A stretch of 64,000 nucleotides of DNA, from contig NZ_FTOP01000009.1 of NCBI RefSeq assembly GCF_900156785.1, positions 114,798 through 178,797 of the forward strand. Reading direction: 5' to 3'. The position numbers and the translations under genes are program-made. Positions 1-8,178 of this stretch are shown here, piece after piece (within the stretch, counting starts at the first letter, position 1; every line of letters starts with the position of its first letter). The stretch is from Belliella pelovolcani. Lineage in GTDB: Bacteria; Bacteroidota; Bacteroidia; Cytophagales; Cyclobacteriaceae. The notes under the pieces were generated by a model that did no database searches, was not told the origin of the DNA, and worked only from the letters and a program-made list of their open reading frames with translations.

Positions 1-336
1 TGGGATCAGTTCAATATGCTGATCGGATTATTTGCTGGTGGTTTGGGAGGGATATTCCTGATTGGCATACTTTCCCGCTCAGTCAACGGCCAAGGTGCAG
101 TTCTTGGTTTAGCGGCAAGTGCCCTGGTGCAGATCTTAGTCAAATACCAAACGGACCTTAGCATTCACCTCTATGCCTTTACCGGCCTAGTAAGTGCAAT
201 GCTCTTTACTTATCTCTTTAGCCTTCTTTTCCAAAAGCCCAGCCCGAAAAGTATAGAAGGGTTGACCATACATTCTTTGAAGAAAGAAAAGGAAGAAATG
301 CAGTATGAAGGGGTAATGGCTTATAGAGGTAAATGA
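1..336 (+). CDS. Sodium:solute symporter, C-terminal part (cut by window edge)
   Basis: The reading frame is open from base 1 and ends with TGA at 334-336, so this is the tail of a longer gene. The visible 111 residues hold three hydrophobic membrane segments separated by short polar loops, followed by a charged cytoplasmic tail rich in Lys and Glu. This fits the last helices of a sodium:solute symporter (SSS family), which couples Na+ entry to solute uptake. Because a sialidase, an epimerase and sialate esterases follow on the same strand, the likely substrate is a sialic acid. That is inferred from context only, since the substrate-binding core lies outside the window. Confidence 0.6.
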   Translation, partial: WDQFNMLIGLFAGGLGGIFLIGILSRSVNGQGAVLGLAASALVQILVKYQTDLSIHLYAFTGLVSAMLFTYLFSLLFQKPSPKSIEGLTIHSLKKEKEEMQYEGVMAYRGK

Positions 337-397
337 TAAATAATGTGTGAATCACGATAAGACCACTAACCAACTTAAAAATGATCAAAGTTAATTT

Positions 398-430
398 GAT
401 ATTAATTGATATTGGATATTGATAGATATT
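398..430 (+). promoter_or_regulatory. Four GATATT direct repeats upstream of the sialidase
   Basis: The hexamer GATATT occurs at 398-403, 408-413, 415-420 and 425-430, that is with start-to-start spacings of 10, 7 and 10. The last three copies have the spacing GATATT-1 nt-GATATT-4 nt-GATATT, which is reproduced exactly at 3300-3322 upstream of the first esterase gene. Direct repeats at such distances suggest an operator for a pathway regulator. No regulator gene is visible nearby, so the binding protein is unknown. Confidence 0.45.
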
Positions 431-536
431 GACTTGAATTTATAAGTCTATTCTAATATGAAATTGCCAATTGTAATAAAGAGTGTAACAATGATGAATG
501 AAAATGAAATTTGTATAAAATAGAAATAGAGAAAAT

Positions 537-2078
537 ATGAAAAAGTATAAGGTATTTGGATTGTTGACGATGATCATAGGCATGATGCTCTGTATCTCTT
601 GTCAGTCTCAGAAACTGGAAAGTGGAAAGGCTCTCTCTTACGAACCCCGCTTCGTACCACTCCCTCAGGGAGGTTTTAGTCATGTGGGAAGTATTCTTTT
701 GGATGGGAATACCCAAGCTGAAAATGGCCAGTTGACTTTGATAATCAATGGGAATCAGGCGATGGACAGCGTAAAGCTTGTAGCGAGAATTGGAGAAAAA
801 GAAACCCAAGTGCTGGCCAAAACGGCTAAGGTCAAAGGCAAGACTACTTTAGAGCTTGCCGCTTTACCTTCTGGGGTACAATCCTTGGAAGTTCATGTCA
901 TGGCCAATGATGCCCATGATTTGAAAGACAAGGTCAATATTTCGGTAGGAAATATAATGCTGGATAAAAAGAAGATTGCTATAAACAGCACCAAAGAAGT
1001 TCCTGCCTACAGACTTGCTACAGCCTTAAGAAGTTATGGTTTTGAAGGCGTACATTCTTACAGGATACCTGGACTGATTACTACCCCAAAGGGAACAGTG
1101 CTGGCAGTATATGATATCAGGAGAAATAGCTCTGTGGACTTGCAGGGTGATATAGATGTAGGCCTGAGTAGAAGTACGGATGGCGGAAGAACCTGGGAAC
1201 CCATGAAAGTGATCATGGATATGGGCGAATGGGGAGGCCTTCCTGAAGATCAGAATGGTATCGGTGATCCGGCGATTTTAGTAGACCATGAAACGGGTCA
1301 TGTCTGGGTTGCTGCCCTATGGCAGCATGGCAAGCCTGGAAAAATGGCCTGGAATTCTTCCGAACAGGGTATGAAGCCTGAGGAAACCGGACAGTTTATG
1401 TTGGTCAAGTCTGAAGATGATGGTCTTACATGGTCTGAACCCATCAATATCACCCAACAGATGAAAGACCCCAAGTGGCACCTTTTCTTCAACGGTCCTG
1501 GTAAAGGTATTACGATGCAGGATGGTACCTTGGTTTTTCCTGCACAATACAAAGATGAAAACCAAATGCCTCACAGCACCATAATTTACAGCAAAGACAA
1601 AGGAAAAACCTGGTCTGTAGGTTCGGGAGCTAGATCCAATACTACGGAAGCCCAGGTGGTCGAGCTTGCTGACGGTACTTTAATGCTCAATATGCGGGAC
1701 AACCGTGGAGGTTCACGGGCTGTTGCAGTTACCAATGATTTTGGAAAAACCTGGACAGAACATTCGACTTCCAGAAAAGATTTGATTGAGCCTGTATGTA
1801 TGGCCAGCATCATTGATAATCCATACATAGACCAAATGCTGCTATTCTCCAATCCGGCACATGAAAAAAGAAGGGTCAATATGACCATCAAAGCAAGCAA
1901 GGATGACGGCAATACCTGGCCGGAAGGCAGGCAACTGCTTTTGGATGAAGGGCAGGGCTGGGGCTATTCCTGCCTGACCATGATCAATGAACAAGAAGTA
2001 GGGATACTTTACGAAAGCAGTGTGGCCAATATTACTTTTCAGATAGTGGATTTGAAGGATATTTTGAAGCAAAAATGA
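537..2078 (+). CDS. nanH: Exo-alpha-sialidase (GH33), lipoprotein
   Basis: Releases terminal sialic acids from glycans. The 513-residue protein starts with a hydrophobic signal ending at Cys22, preceded by Ile-Ser, as in an exported lipoprotein. Residues 40-145 form an N-terminal beta domain, followed by the sialidase propeller. The arginine-triad motif YRIP is at 175-178, and five Asp-boxes (S/T-x-D-x-G-x-T-W) are at 213-220, 292-299, 352-359, 399-406 and 454-461. Further expected catalytic residues are Glu371, Arg387/Arg390, Arg446 and the Tyr477 nucleophile region (GWGYS). The stop overlaps the epimerase start (ATGA), indicating translational coupling. The residue assignments are by family analogy, but the family call is secure. 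Confidence 0.93.
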   Translation: MKKYKVFGLLTMIIGMMLCISCQSQKLESGKALSYEPRFVPLPQGGFSHVGSILLDGNTQAENGQLTLIINGNQAMDSVKLVARIGEKETQVLAKTAKVKGKTTLELAALPSGVQSLEVHVMANDAHDLKDKVNISVGNIMLDKKKIAINSTKEVPAYRLATALRSYGFEGVHSYRIPGLITTPKGTVLAVYDIRRNSSVDLQGDIDVGLSRSTDGGRTWEPMKVIMDMGEWGGLPEDQNGIGDPAILVDHETGHVWVAALWQHGKPGKMAWNSSEQGMKPEETGQFMLVKSEDDGLTWSEPINITQQMKDPKWHLFFNGPGKGITMQDGTLVFPAQYKDENQMPHSTIIYSKDKGKTWSVGSGARSNTTEAQVVELADGTLMLNMRDNRGGSRAVAVTNDFGKTWTEHSTSRKDLIEPVCMASIIDNPYIDQMLLFSNPAHEKRRVNMTIKASKDDGNTWPEGRQLLLDEGQGWGYSCLTMINEQEVGILYESSVANITFQIVDLKDILKQK

Positions 2079-3229
2079 ACCAATACGCAAGAATATACAG
2101 AGATGCCCTTTTGAATGATGTGGTGCCTTTTTGGGAAAAGCATTCGCTTGACAGGGAATATGGAGGCTATTTTACCTGTTTGGATAGGGAAGGGAAAGTC
2201 TTCGATACGGATAAGTTTGTGTGGTTGCAGGGCAGACAGGCCTGGACTTTTGCCATGTTGCACAACAAAGTGGAGAAGAATCCTGCCTGGTTGGAAACGT
2301 CCCGATTGGGGATAGATTTTCTGAAAAAGCATGGGATGGATGCGGAGGGGAATTTCTATTTCACTTTGGATAGAAAAGGATCCCCTCTAGTAAAGCCTTA
2401 TAATATTTTCTCGGATTGCTTTGCGGCTATGGCATTCAGCCAATATGGTCAAGCTTCCGGAGATCAGGAAAGTTTGGATTTGGCAGTAAGCACATTCAAC
2501 AATATCCTCGAAAGGCAGCATAACCCTAAGGGTAAGTATTCCAAAATCATTCCCGATAACCGTCCTTTGAAAGGCTTTAGCCTTCCGATGATATTGAGCA
2601 ATCTTTGTCTGGAACTCGAGCCCCTGCTGGATAAAATCTTGGTGGAAGAAACCATAAATGCCTGTGTCAGGGAAGTAATGGAGGTGTTTTTGGACAAAGA
2701 AAGCCTGATGGTCTATGAAAACTTACTTGAAGACGGCAGCCTGAGTGACAGTTTCGAAGGCAGGCTGATCAATCCCGGACATGGGATTGAAGCCATGTGG
2801 TTTATGATGGATATTGCCAAGAGGCGTGATGACAAAGCTTTAGCTACTTTGGCTAAGGACGTTACCCTGAATTTATTGGATTACGGATGGGACAAAGAGT
2901 TTGGGGGGATTTTCTATTTCCTTGATAGGAAAGGCCATCCGCCGCAACAGTTGGAATGGGATCAGAAACTCTGGTGGGTGCATTTGGAAACCCTAGTTGC
3001 TTTAGCCAAAGCGTATCAGATGACGGGGGATACGGACTGTATGGGTTGGTTTGAAAAAGTTCACAATTATAGCTGGAAGCATTTTGCTGATCCAGAATTT
3101 GGGGAGTGGTTTGGCTACCTGAATAGGAGAGGAGAGGCCCTGCTTCCGCTCAAAGGAGGGAAGTGGAAAGGATGTTTTCATGTGCCAAGAGGGATGTATC
3201 AGGTGTGGAAGACATTAGAAAATGAATAA
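2075..3229 (+). CDS. N-acylglucosamine 2-epimerase (AGE/RnBP family)
   Basis: Interconverts ManNAc and GlcNAc, the step that sends ManNAc from sialic-acid lyase into GlcNAc metabolism. Bacteroides uses an enzyme of this (alpha/alpha)6-barrel family instead of the ManNAc-6-phosphate route. The 384-residue length matches the family. The two expected catalytic histidines are visible: His236 in the GHGIEAMW motif and His369 in CFHVPRG. There is no signal peptide, so it acts in the cytoplasm. The ATG overlaps the sialidase stop by 4 nt. Other family members act on cellobiose or mannose, but the neighbourhood favours ManNAc/GlcNAc. No aldolase (nanA) is visible; it may lie upstream of the window. 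Confidence 0.88.
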   Translation: MNQYARIYRDALLNDVVPFWEKHSLDREYGGYFTCLDREGKVFDTDKFVWLQGRQAWTFAMLHNKVEKNPAWLETSRLGIDFLKKHGMDAEGNFYFTLDRKGSPLVKPYNIFSDCFAAMAFSQYGQASGDQESLDLAVSTFNNILERQHNPKGKYSKIIPDNRPLKGFSLPMILSNLCLELEPLLDKILVEETINACVREVMEVFLDKESLMVYENLLEDGSLSDSFEGRLINPGHGIEAMWFMMDIAKRRDDKALATLAKDVTLNLLDYGWDKEFGGIFYFLDRKGHPPQQLEWDQKLWWVHLETLVALAKAYQMTGDTDCMGWFEKVHNYSWKHFADPEFGEWFGYLNRRGEALLPLKGGKWKGCFHVPRGMYQVWKTLENE

Positions 3230-3290
3230 ACTTCACTATGGATTCCGAATCTCCACTAGTATCAATTAGAAATGAAGTTTATAGATTCGG
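3227..3290 (+). repeat. Two interlocked inverted repeats after the epimerase gene
   Basis: TAAACTTCA at 3227-3235 is complementary to TGAAGTTTA at 3273-3281 (9 bp). CCGAATCT at 3245-3252 is complementary to AGATTCGG at 3283-3290 (8 bp). The arms interleave (A-B-A'-B'), so the transcript could form an H-type pseudoknot or two mutually exclusive hairpins. No T-run follows, so this is not a standard terminator. The first arm begins at the stop codon of the epimerase gene. Confidence 0.45.
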
Positions 3291-3299
3291 ATACTTATT

Positions 3300-3322
3300 G
3301 ATATTTGATATTCGTGGATATT
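3300..3322 (+). promoter_or_regulatory. Three GATATT direct repeats upstream of the SGNH esterase
   Basis: GATATT occurs at 3300-3305, 3307-3312 and 3317-3322, giving gaps of 1 nt and 4 nt, identical to three of the four copies upstream of the sialidase. The array ends 63 bp before the ATG chosen for the downstream gene, and so favours that start over a longer reading frame that would include the repeats. It is a likely binding site of the same regulator as the 398-430 array. Confidence 0.42.
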
Positions 3323-3385
3323 AGTTCCAGTATTCAAATTGTTGCTGTAAAATCAAGTAAGTGTTTTCGTCCATTAATTACAATC

Positions 3386-4495
3386 ATGATAACTTCAATA
3401 ACAAGGATAATGCTTTTCTTTTTCACCATGTTGCTGCTCAATAACCCGGCTTCTGGGCAAACGGATTGGTATGATCCCCTAAGAGTTGATTTCCCTGTCA
3501 TTGAAGGTAGATTCATGGATAAAAAGGATTATTTCAGGTTGCCTTCAGAATTGCAGCTTGTAGTGAGGAAGGAGGTTTGGGAACTTTCAAAAAATTCAGC
3601 TGGGCTTTCATTGGGATTTCTTACAGATGCTACTGAAATACAGGTCAAATACACCGTCAAAGGCAATCACCAAATGCCGCACATGGCTGCTACAGGAGTA
3701 AGCGGTGTGGATCTTTTTGTCAGGGAATCAAAAGAGGAGTGGAATTGGGCCCGTGGGGTGTACAATTTTGGAGATACCATTCAATACATTTTCAGAATAG
3801 ATCCAAATCCTACTATTGAAAAAGAATTCAAACTTTATTTACCCCTTTACAATGAAGTAGAATACCTGAGCATGGGTGTGAGGAAAGGACATACGTTTGA
3901 GTTTATTGAAAAAAACAGCAAAGCCCCTATTGTGGTCTATGGAACATCTATCGCACAGGGAGCCTGTGCTTCAAGGCCAGCCATGGCCTGGACGACTATT
4001 TTACAGCAAGCTGTGGGTATGCCTTTGGTTAATCTTGGATTTTCGGGCAATGGATTGTTGGAAAAGGAACTGATTGATTGGATCAGTAAAAAGGAATCTT
4101 CTTTAATCATTTTAGACTGCTTGCCCAATTTTGTGCCTGGTAAAGGAATTTCAGATGATGAAGTCAGGGCAAGGATTCAATACGCCGCAAGGAAACTCCG
4201 AACAGGTAATCCCAAAGTGCCGGTGCTGTTTACGGCCCATGCAGGATATTCAGACCAATATGTGGATCAAAGCAGGAGGGACTTGGTAACCAAACTGAAC
4301 ACTATTCTTCTCGAAGAATTGGACAAACTATGGGAACAAGGAGTACATGGAATCCATCATTTATCTTCGCAAGCTATCGGATTGGATCAGTTTGATTTTG
4401 TTGATGGAACTCACCCTACTGATGGGGGTATGCTTAAATATGCCAAAGCGAATCAGAATAAAATTTTGGAAGTGTATAAAGAGAAGAGAAAATGA
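3386..4495 (+). CDS. Secreted SGNH/GDSL-family esterase (probable glycan O-acetylesterase)
   Basis: Probably removes acetyl groups from sugars outside the cytoplasm. The open frame extends upstream to 3305, but the ATG at 3386 gives a clean signal peptide ending near Ala-Ser-Gly-Gln. The N-terminal half is a beta domain with a GVSGVDLF stretch resembling the GxDLY motif. The second half has SGNH blocks: the nucleophile motif YGTSIAQG, the Gly block NLGFSGNG, and the Asp/His block DGTHPTDGG near the C-terminus. This pairing resembles the Pfam GxDLY plus Lipase_GDSL_3 architecture. The stop overlaps the next start (ATGA). The acetyl-sialate substrate is inferred from the locus. Confidence 0.8.
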   Translation: MITSITRIMLFFFTMLLLNNPASGQTDWYDPLRVDFPVIEGRFMDKKDYFRLPSELQLVVRKEVWELSKNSAGLSLGFLTDATEIQVKYTVKGNHQMPHMAATGVSGVDLFVRESKEEWNWARGVYNFGDTIQYIFRIDPNPTIEKEFKLYLPLYNEVEYLSMGVRKGHTFEFIEKNSKAPIVVYGTSIAQGACASRPAMAWTTILQQAVGMPLVNLGFSGNGLLEKELIDWISKKESSLIILDCLPNFVPGKGISDDEVRARIQYAARKLRTGNPKVPVLFTAHAGYSDQYVDQSRRDLVTKLNTILLEELDKLWEQGVHGIHHLSSQAIGLDQFDFVDGTHPTDGGMLKYAKANQNKILEVYKEKRK

Positions 4496-6573
4496 AGTTT
4501 CAATATTTTTTGATTTTGTCCCTGGCAGTTATTTCATTAAAAATGAATCCTGCTTTTGCCCAAAAAACGAAAGTTGCCTGTATCGGTGATTCGGTTACTT
4601 TTGGATATGGGATTTCAGAGAGGGACAGCCTAAGCTACCCAAGTCAATTGCAAAGAATGTTAGGGGATGCTTATGAAGTTGGTAATTTCGGGCACAATGG
4701 AGCAACTTTACTTCAGAATGGCCATAATCCTTATATCCAAACAGCTGCTTTTAAAAATGCATTGGCATTCAGGCCTGATATTGCGATCATTCATTTAGGA
4801 CTTAATGACACTGACCCAAGAAACTGGCCCTATTATAAAGGTGAGTTTGAAACTGATTATGCATCTTTGATTGCTGATTTGAAGCAGGCAAATCCCGATG
4901 TCCGGATTCTGATTGCGGAATTAAGCCCGATTTTTAGTGGACATCCAAGGTTTAAAAGCGGTACACGTGATTGGCATCGGGAAATCAGGAATAAAACCCA
5001 AAAGGTTGCCATAGACAATGAAGTGGAGTTAATAGATTTTTTCAAGCCCTTGCATCAGCATCCAGATTTGTTTCCCGATAATCTGCACCCTATTGCTAAA
5101 GGAGCAGGGATTTTTGCTAAATTGGTTTATTCCAGATTAAGTAATGAAGCCCATGTTTTTCAACTTGGCAAAATCTTCCAAAATGGATCCGTCCTTCAAA
5201 GAGGGGAAATGGTTAATGTTTTTGGCAGGGGAATTCCTGGAGAAGAGGTTGTAGTCAGGCTGGGAAATTCAATTGGGAAAGACCAGGTTGATTTAGATGG
5301 AAATTGGCTTATTGAGTTGGGGCAGGTACCAACAGGAGGGCCATTTAATTTGGAAGCCAATCATATAAATGAAACTCTTAGATTAGATTCCATCTGGGTC
5401 GGAGACCTTTGGCTAGCGATGGGGCAATCCAATATGGACTGGCCGCTTTCACTAAGTAACGGGGGTAAGTCCTTGGAGGAAATTAGTCAGGAGAACCTGT
5501 TTCCTAGAATCTATAAATATGATCCTGTTGGTACAATGAACGATCAGGCCTGGGACAAAATGACCTTAGAAGCAGTTCAGGATTTAAGATTTTTTGAGGG
5601 ACAATGGTTGTCAGGGCAGAAGCTGAAGGATGCTTCCGGGTTGGCATATTATTTTGCAAAGCAGTTGGGTTCCCATTTGGAAATTCCCATAGGAATTGTA
5701 CAACTAAGTTTGGGTGGGGCACCTATCGAATCCTTTGTGTCTAGAGAAAGTCTTGAAGAAGACAATCTATTAGTCGATATACTATCAGGCTGGAAGCAAT
5801 CGGATTTTATGATGCCATGGGTTAGGCAGCGGATTAAGGAAAATTTAGGGAATTCCTATGAAACACTTCAAAGACATCCTTTCGAGCCTGCCTATTTGTA
5901 TGAAGCAGGTGTCAAGCATTTGGAAGGACTAACATTCAAAGGCTTGATTTGGTATCAGGGAGAAAGTAATACACTTAATCCAGTACTTTATGGCAGGTTG
6001 TTCAGACTTTTTGCTGAAGATATGCGGGCAGCATTTGGAGAAAGTTTACCGATTTATACAGTACAATTACCAGGTATGTCTAGGGTAGAATGGCCCTATT
6101 TCAGGGAGATTCAGGTACAACTGGCCCAAGAGATTCCTAGCGTTTATCTGGCTACTACAATTGACTTGGGAGACAGTCTTGATGTTCACCCAAGAGACAA
6201 AGAAAGTATAGGCAAAAGGTTGGCAGCGTTGGCATTGAACTATTCCTATGACATGCCATTTGAAGACCCAAGTAAGATTAAGGTGAAAGAAGTGTATTTT
6301 GAGAAAGATATCTTGAATTTGGTTTTTAACGTGAATGATGCACTTAAAGTGAAAAGTGGTCCTTTGGTTCATGGTTTTGAATTGATTGGTCCAAAAGGAC
6401 TTCGAAAGAAAGTGAGAGCTGAGATATCTAAGAATACTGTATTGATTGAAGTACCTAAGAGCTTTAAACCGGAAGCTGTATGGTATGGATTTGAACCTTT
6501 TCCACAAACCAATTTATTAAGTCCCGCTGGTAATCCGATAGGGCCTTTCCGTTTACCTTTAAATTTCAATTGA
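4492..6573 (+). CDS. Two-domain esterase: SGNH hydrolase fused to sialate O-acetylesterase
   Basis: A 693-residue exported protein with two catalytic modules. After a signal peptide (about 1-24), an SGNH module shows IGDS (nucleophile Ser34), Gly67-His68-Asn69, HLGLND (101-106) and DNLHP (196-200), all four blocks intact. A beta-rich linker (about 220-300) leads to a sialate O-acetylesterase (SASA) module with GQSNM (311-315, nucleophile Ser313) and WYQGESN (487-493). Both sites look complete, so the protein may remove two acetyl positions or act on different acetylated sugars. The start overlaps the preceding esterase stop by 4 nt. Single-domain SASA proteins are common, so the fusion is notable. 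Confidence 0.85.
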   Translation: MKFQYFLILSLAVISLKMNPAFAQKTKVACIGDSVTFGYGISERDSLSYPSQLQRMLGDAYEVGNFGHNGATLLQNGHNPYIQTAAFKNALAFRPDIAIIHLGLNDTDPRNWPYYKGEFETDYASLIADLKQANPDVRILIAELSPIFSGHPRFKSGTRDWHREIRNKTQKVAIDNEVELIDFFKPLHQHPDLFPDNLHPIAKGAGIFAKLVYSRLSNEAHVFQLGKIFQNGSVLQRGEMVNVFGRGIPGEEVVVRLGNSIGKDQVDLDGNWLIELGQVPTGGPFNLEANHINETLRLDSIWVGDLWLAMGQSNMDWPLSLSNGGKSLEEISQENLFPRIYKYDPVGTMNDQAWDKMTLEAVQDLRFFEGQWLSGQKLKDASGLAYYFAKQLGSHLEIPIGIVQLSLGGAPIESFVSRESLEEDNLLVDILSGWKQSDFMMPWVRQRIKENLGNSYETLQRHPFEPAYLYEAGVKHLEGLTFKGLIWYQGESNTLNPVLYGRLFRLFAEDMRAAFGESLPIYTVQLPGMSRVEWPYFREIQVQLAQEIPSVYLATTIDLGDSLDVHPRDKESIGKRLAALALNYSYDMPFEDPSKIKVKEVYFEKDILNLVFNVNDALKVKSGPLVHGFELIGPKGLRKKVRAEISKNTVLIEVPKSFKPEAVWYGFEPFPQTNLLSPAGNPIGPFRLPLNFN

Positions 6574-6576
6574 AAT

Positions 6577-8145
6577 ATGATGAATATTGATATGAGAAAT
6601 TCTTGGATGTTATTGCTATTGGTTTTAGGGCTTGTTTCTTGTCAAAATGAAAGGCAGGAAATTGCTAAGCCCAATATCATCATCATCATTTCTGATGACC
6701 ATACCCAGCAGGCTATCTCGGCGTATGGAAGTAAACTGACCCAAACTCCGAATATTGACAGGATTGCAAATGAAGGAGTATTGTTCAACAAGGCCTATGT
6801 CAACAATTCCATTTGTGGACCGAGTAGGGCTGCTTTATTGACAGGTAAATACAGCCATAAAAACGGCTACCGTGACAATGAGAACTCCTCCTATGACTCT
6901 TCGCAGGATCAGTTTGTCAATCATTTGCAAAAAGCCGGATATCAGACTGCTTGGATTGGGAAATATCATTTGGGGGAAGACCCTAAAGGATTTGATTATT
7001 GGGAGATTTTGCCCGGACAGGGACATTATTACAACCCGGATTTTATACAGATGGATGGTTCTAGGGTCAGGAAAGAAGGGTATGTCAGTAATCTGATAGA
7101 AGATGCAGCAGAAAGTTGGTTGGATTCACGTGACCAGGATCAACCTTTCCTTCTGATTTTGGGGCATAAGGCCACACACCGGACATGGATGCCGGATTTG
7201 GATGATCTGGATATGTTTGACGAGGTGGAGTTTCCCCTTCCTGACAATTTTTATGACGATTACCAAAACCGGGAAGCAGCCCGTGTCCAGGATATGAGTA
7301 TTGCGCACTCTATGCAAATGGCCTATGACCTCAAAATGTATCCTGAAGATACCAAAGATGGTAATGTCACCAGAATGACAGCTGACCAAAGAAAAAGATT
7401 TGATGGGTATTATAAGCCCATTCAGAAAGCACTTAATGAAGCAGGACTGGAAGGTGATGCTTTGACAGAGTGGAAATTTCAGCGCTACATGAGGGACTAT
7501 TTAGCTACAGCTGCTTCCATGGACCGGAATATCGGTCGTTTATTGGATTATTTGGATAATCACGCTTTGAGTGAAAACACCATCGTCATTTACTTGTCTG
7601 ACCAGGGCTTTTACTTAGGCGAACATGGTTGGTTTGACAAGCGCTTTATGTATGAGGAGTCTTTTAGAACACCCATGATGATGCGTTATCCCGGGCTTAT
7701 TGCTCCAGGGACTGTTTCTGAGGATTTTGTCATGAATCTGGATATAGGCCCTACCATGTTGCAAGCAGCTGGTCTGGAGATTCCAAAGGATATGGATGGG
7801 AAGTCATTTTTGCCGGTTCTGACTGACCCAGAAGCAGAAGGAAGGGAAGCAGCCTATTACCACTTTTATGAAAATGGCGAACATGCCGTGTCCCCGCATT
7901 TTGGTGTCCGGACTGATCGCTATAAACTTATCCGCTTTTATAAGCGGGTAGAAGAGTGGGAATTGTATGATCTTGAAAATGACCCACAAGAGCACAATAA
8001 TCTATTTGGAAATGAAGAATATGCAGAGGTTCACAAAGAAATGTATGCCAAATTGATGAGAGTGATTGAAAAATATGGAGATGAGGAGGCAAATGCAATT
8101 GTTGAACAGCCTATGAATGGAGATCTCAATCTAAGAAAAAAGTAA
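6577..8145 (+). CDS. S1-family sulfatase, lipoprotein
   Basis: Hydrolyses sulfate esters, here most likely on sulfated amino-sugar glycans. The N-terminus has a hydrophobic stretch ending in Leu-Val-Ser-Cys22 (lipobox). The signature C-x-P-S-R occurs as Cys80-Gly-Pro-Ser-Arg, in which the Cys must be converted to formylglycine by an external maturase. Metal ligands are expected at Asp40-Asp41 and in the later SDQG block. At 522 residues it is of normal length for N-acetylglucosamine-6-sulfatase-like enzymes. It begins 3 nt after the esterase stop. An in-frame ATG at 6592 is an alternative start that also keeps the signal. Exact sulfate position and sugar cannot be read from sequence. Confidence 0.88.
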   Translation: MMNIDMRNSWMLLLLVLGLVSCQNERQEIAKPNIIIIISDDHTQQAISAYGSKLTQTPNIDRIANEGVLFNKAYVNNSICGPSRAALLTGKYSHKNGYRDNENSSYDSSQDQFVNHLQKAGYQTAWIGKYHLGEDPKGFDYWEILPGQGHYYNPDFIQMDGSRVRKEGYVSNLIEDAAESWLDSRDQDQPFLLILGHKATHRTWMPDLDDLDMFDEVEFPLPDNFYDDYQNREAARVQDMSIAHSMQMAYDLKMYPEDTKDGNVTRMTADQRKRFDGYYKPIQKALNEAGLEGDALTEWKFQRYMRDYLATAASMDRNIGRLLDYLDNHALSENTIVIYLSDQGFYLGEHGWFDKRFMYEESFRTPMMMRYPGLIAPGTVSEDFVMNLDIGPTMLQAAGLEIPKDMDGKSFLPVLTDPEAEGREAAYYHFYENGEHAVSPHFGVRTDRYKLIRFYKRVEEWELYDLENDPQEHNNLFGNEEYAEVHKEMYAKLMRVIEKYGDEEANAIVEQPMNGDLNLRKK

Positions 8146-8178
8146 AATGAATAGGTTCTAAAATTGAAAAATAAAAAA

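Noticed and set aside
3305..3385. Extended N-terminus of the first SGNH esterase
   Set aside because: The extra 27 residues would precede and disrupt the signal peptide, and the region holds part of the GATATT array that matches the sialidase promoter.
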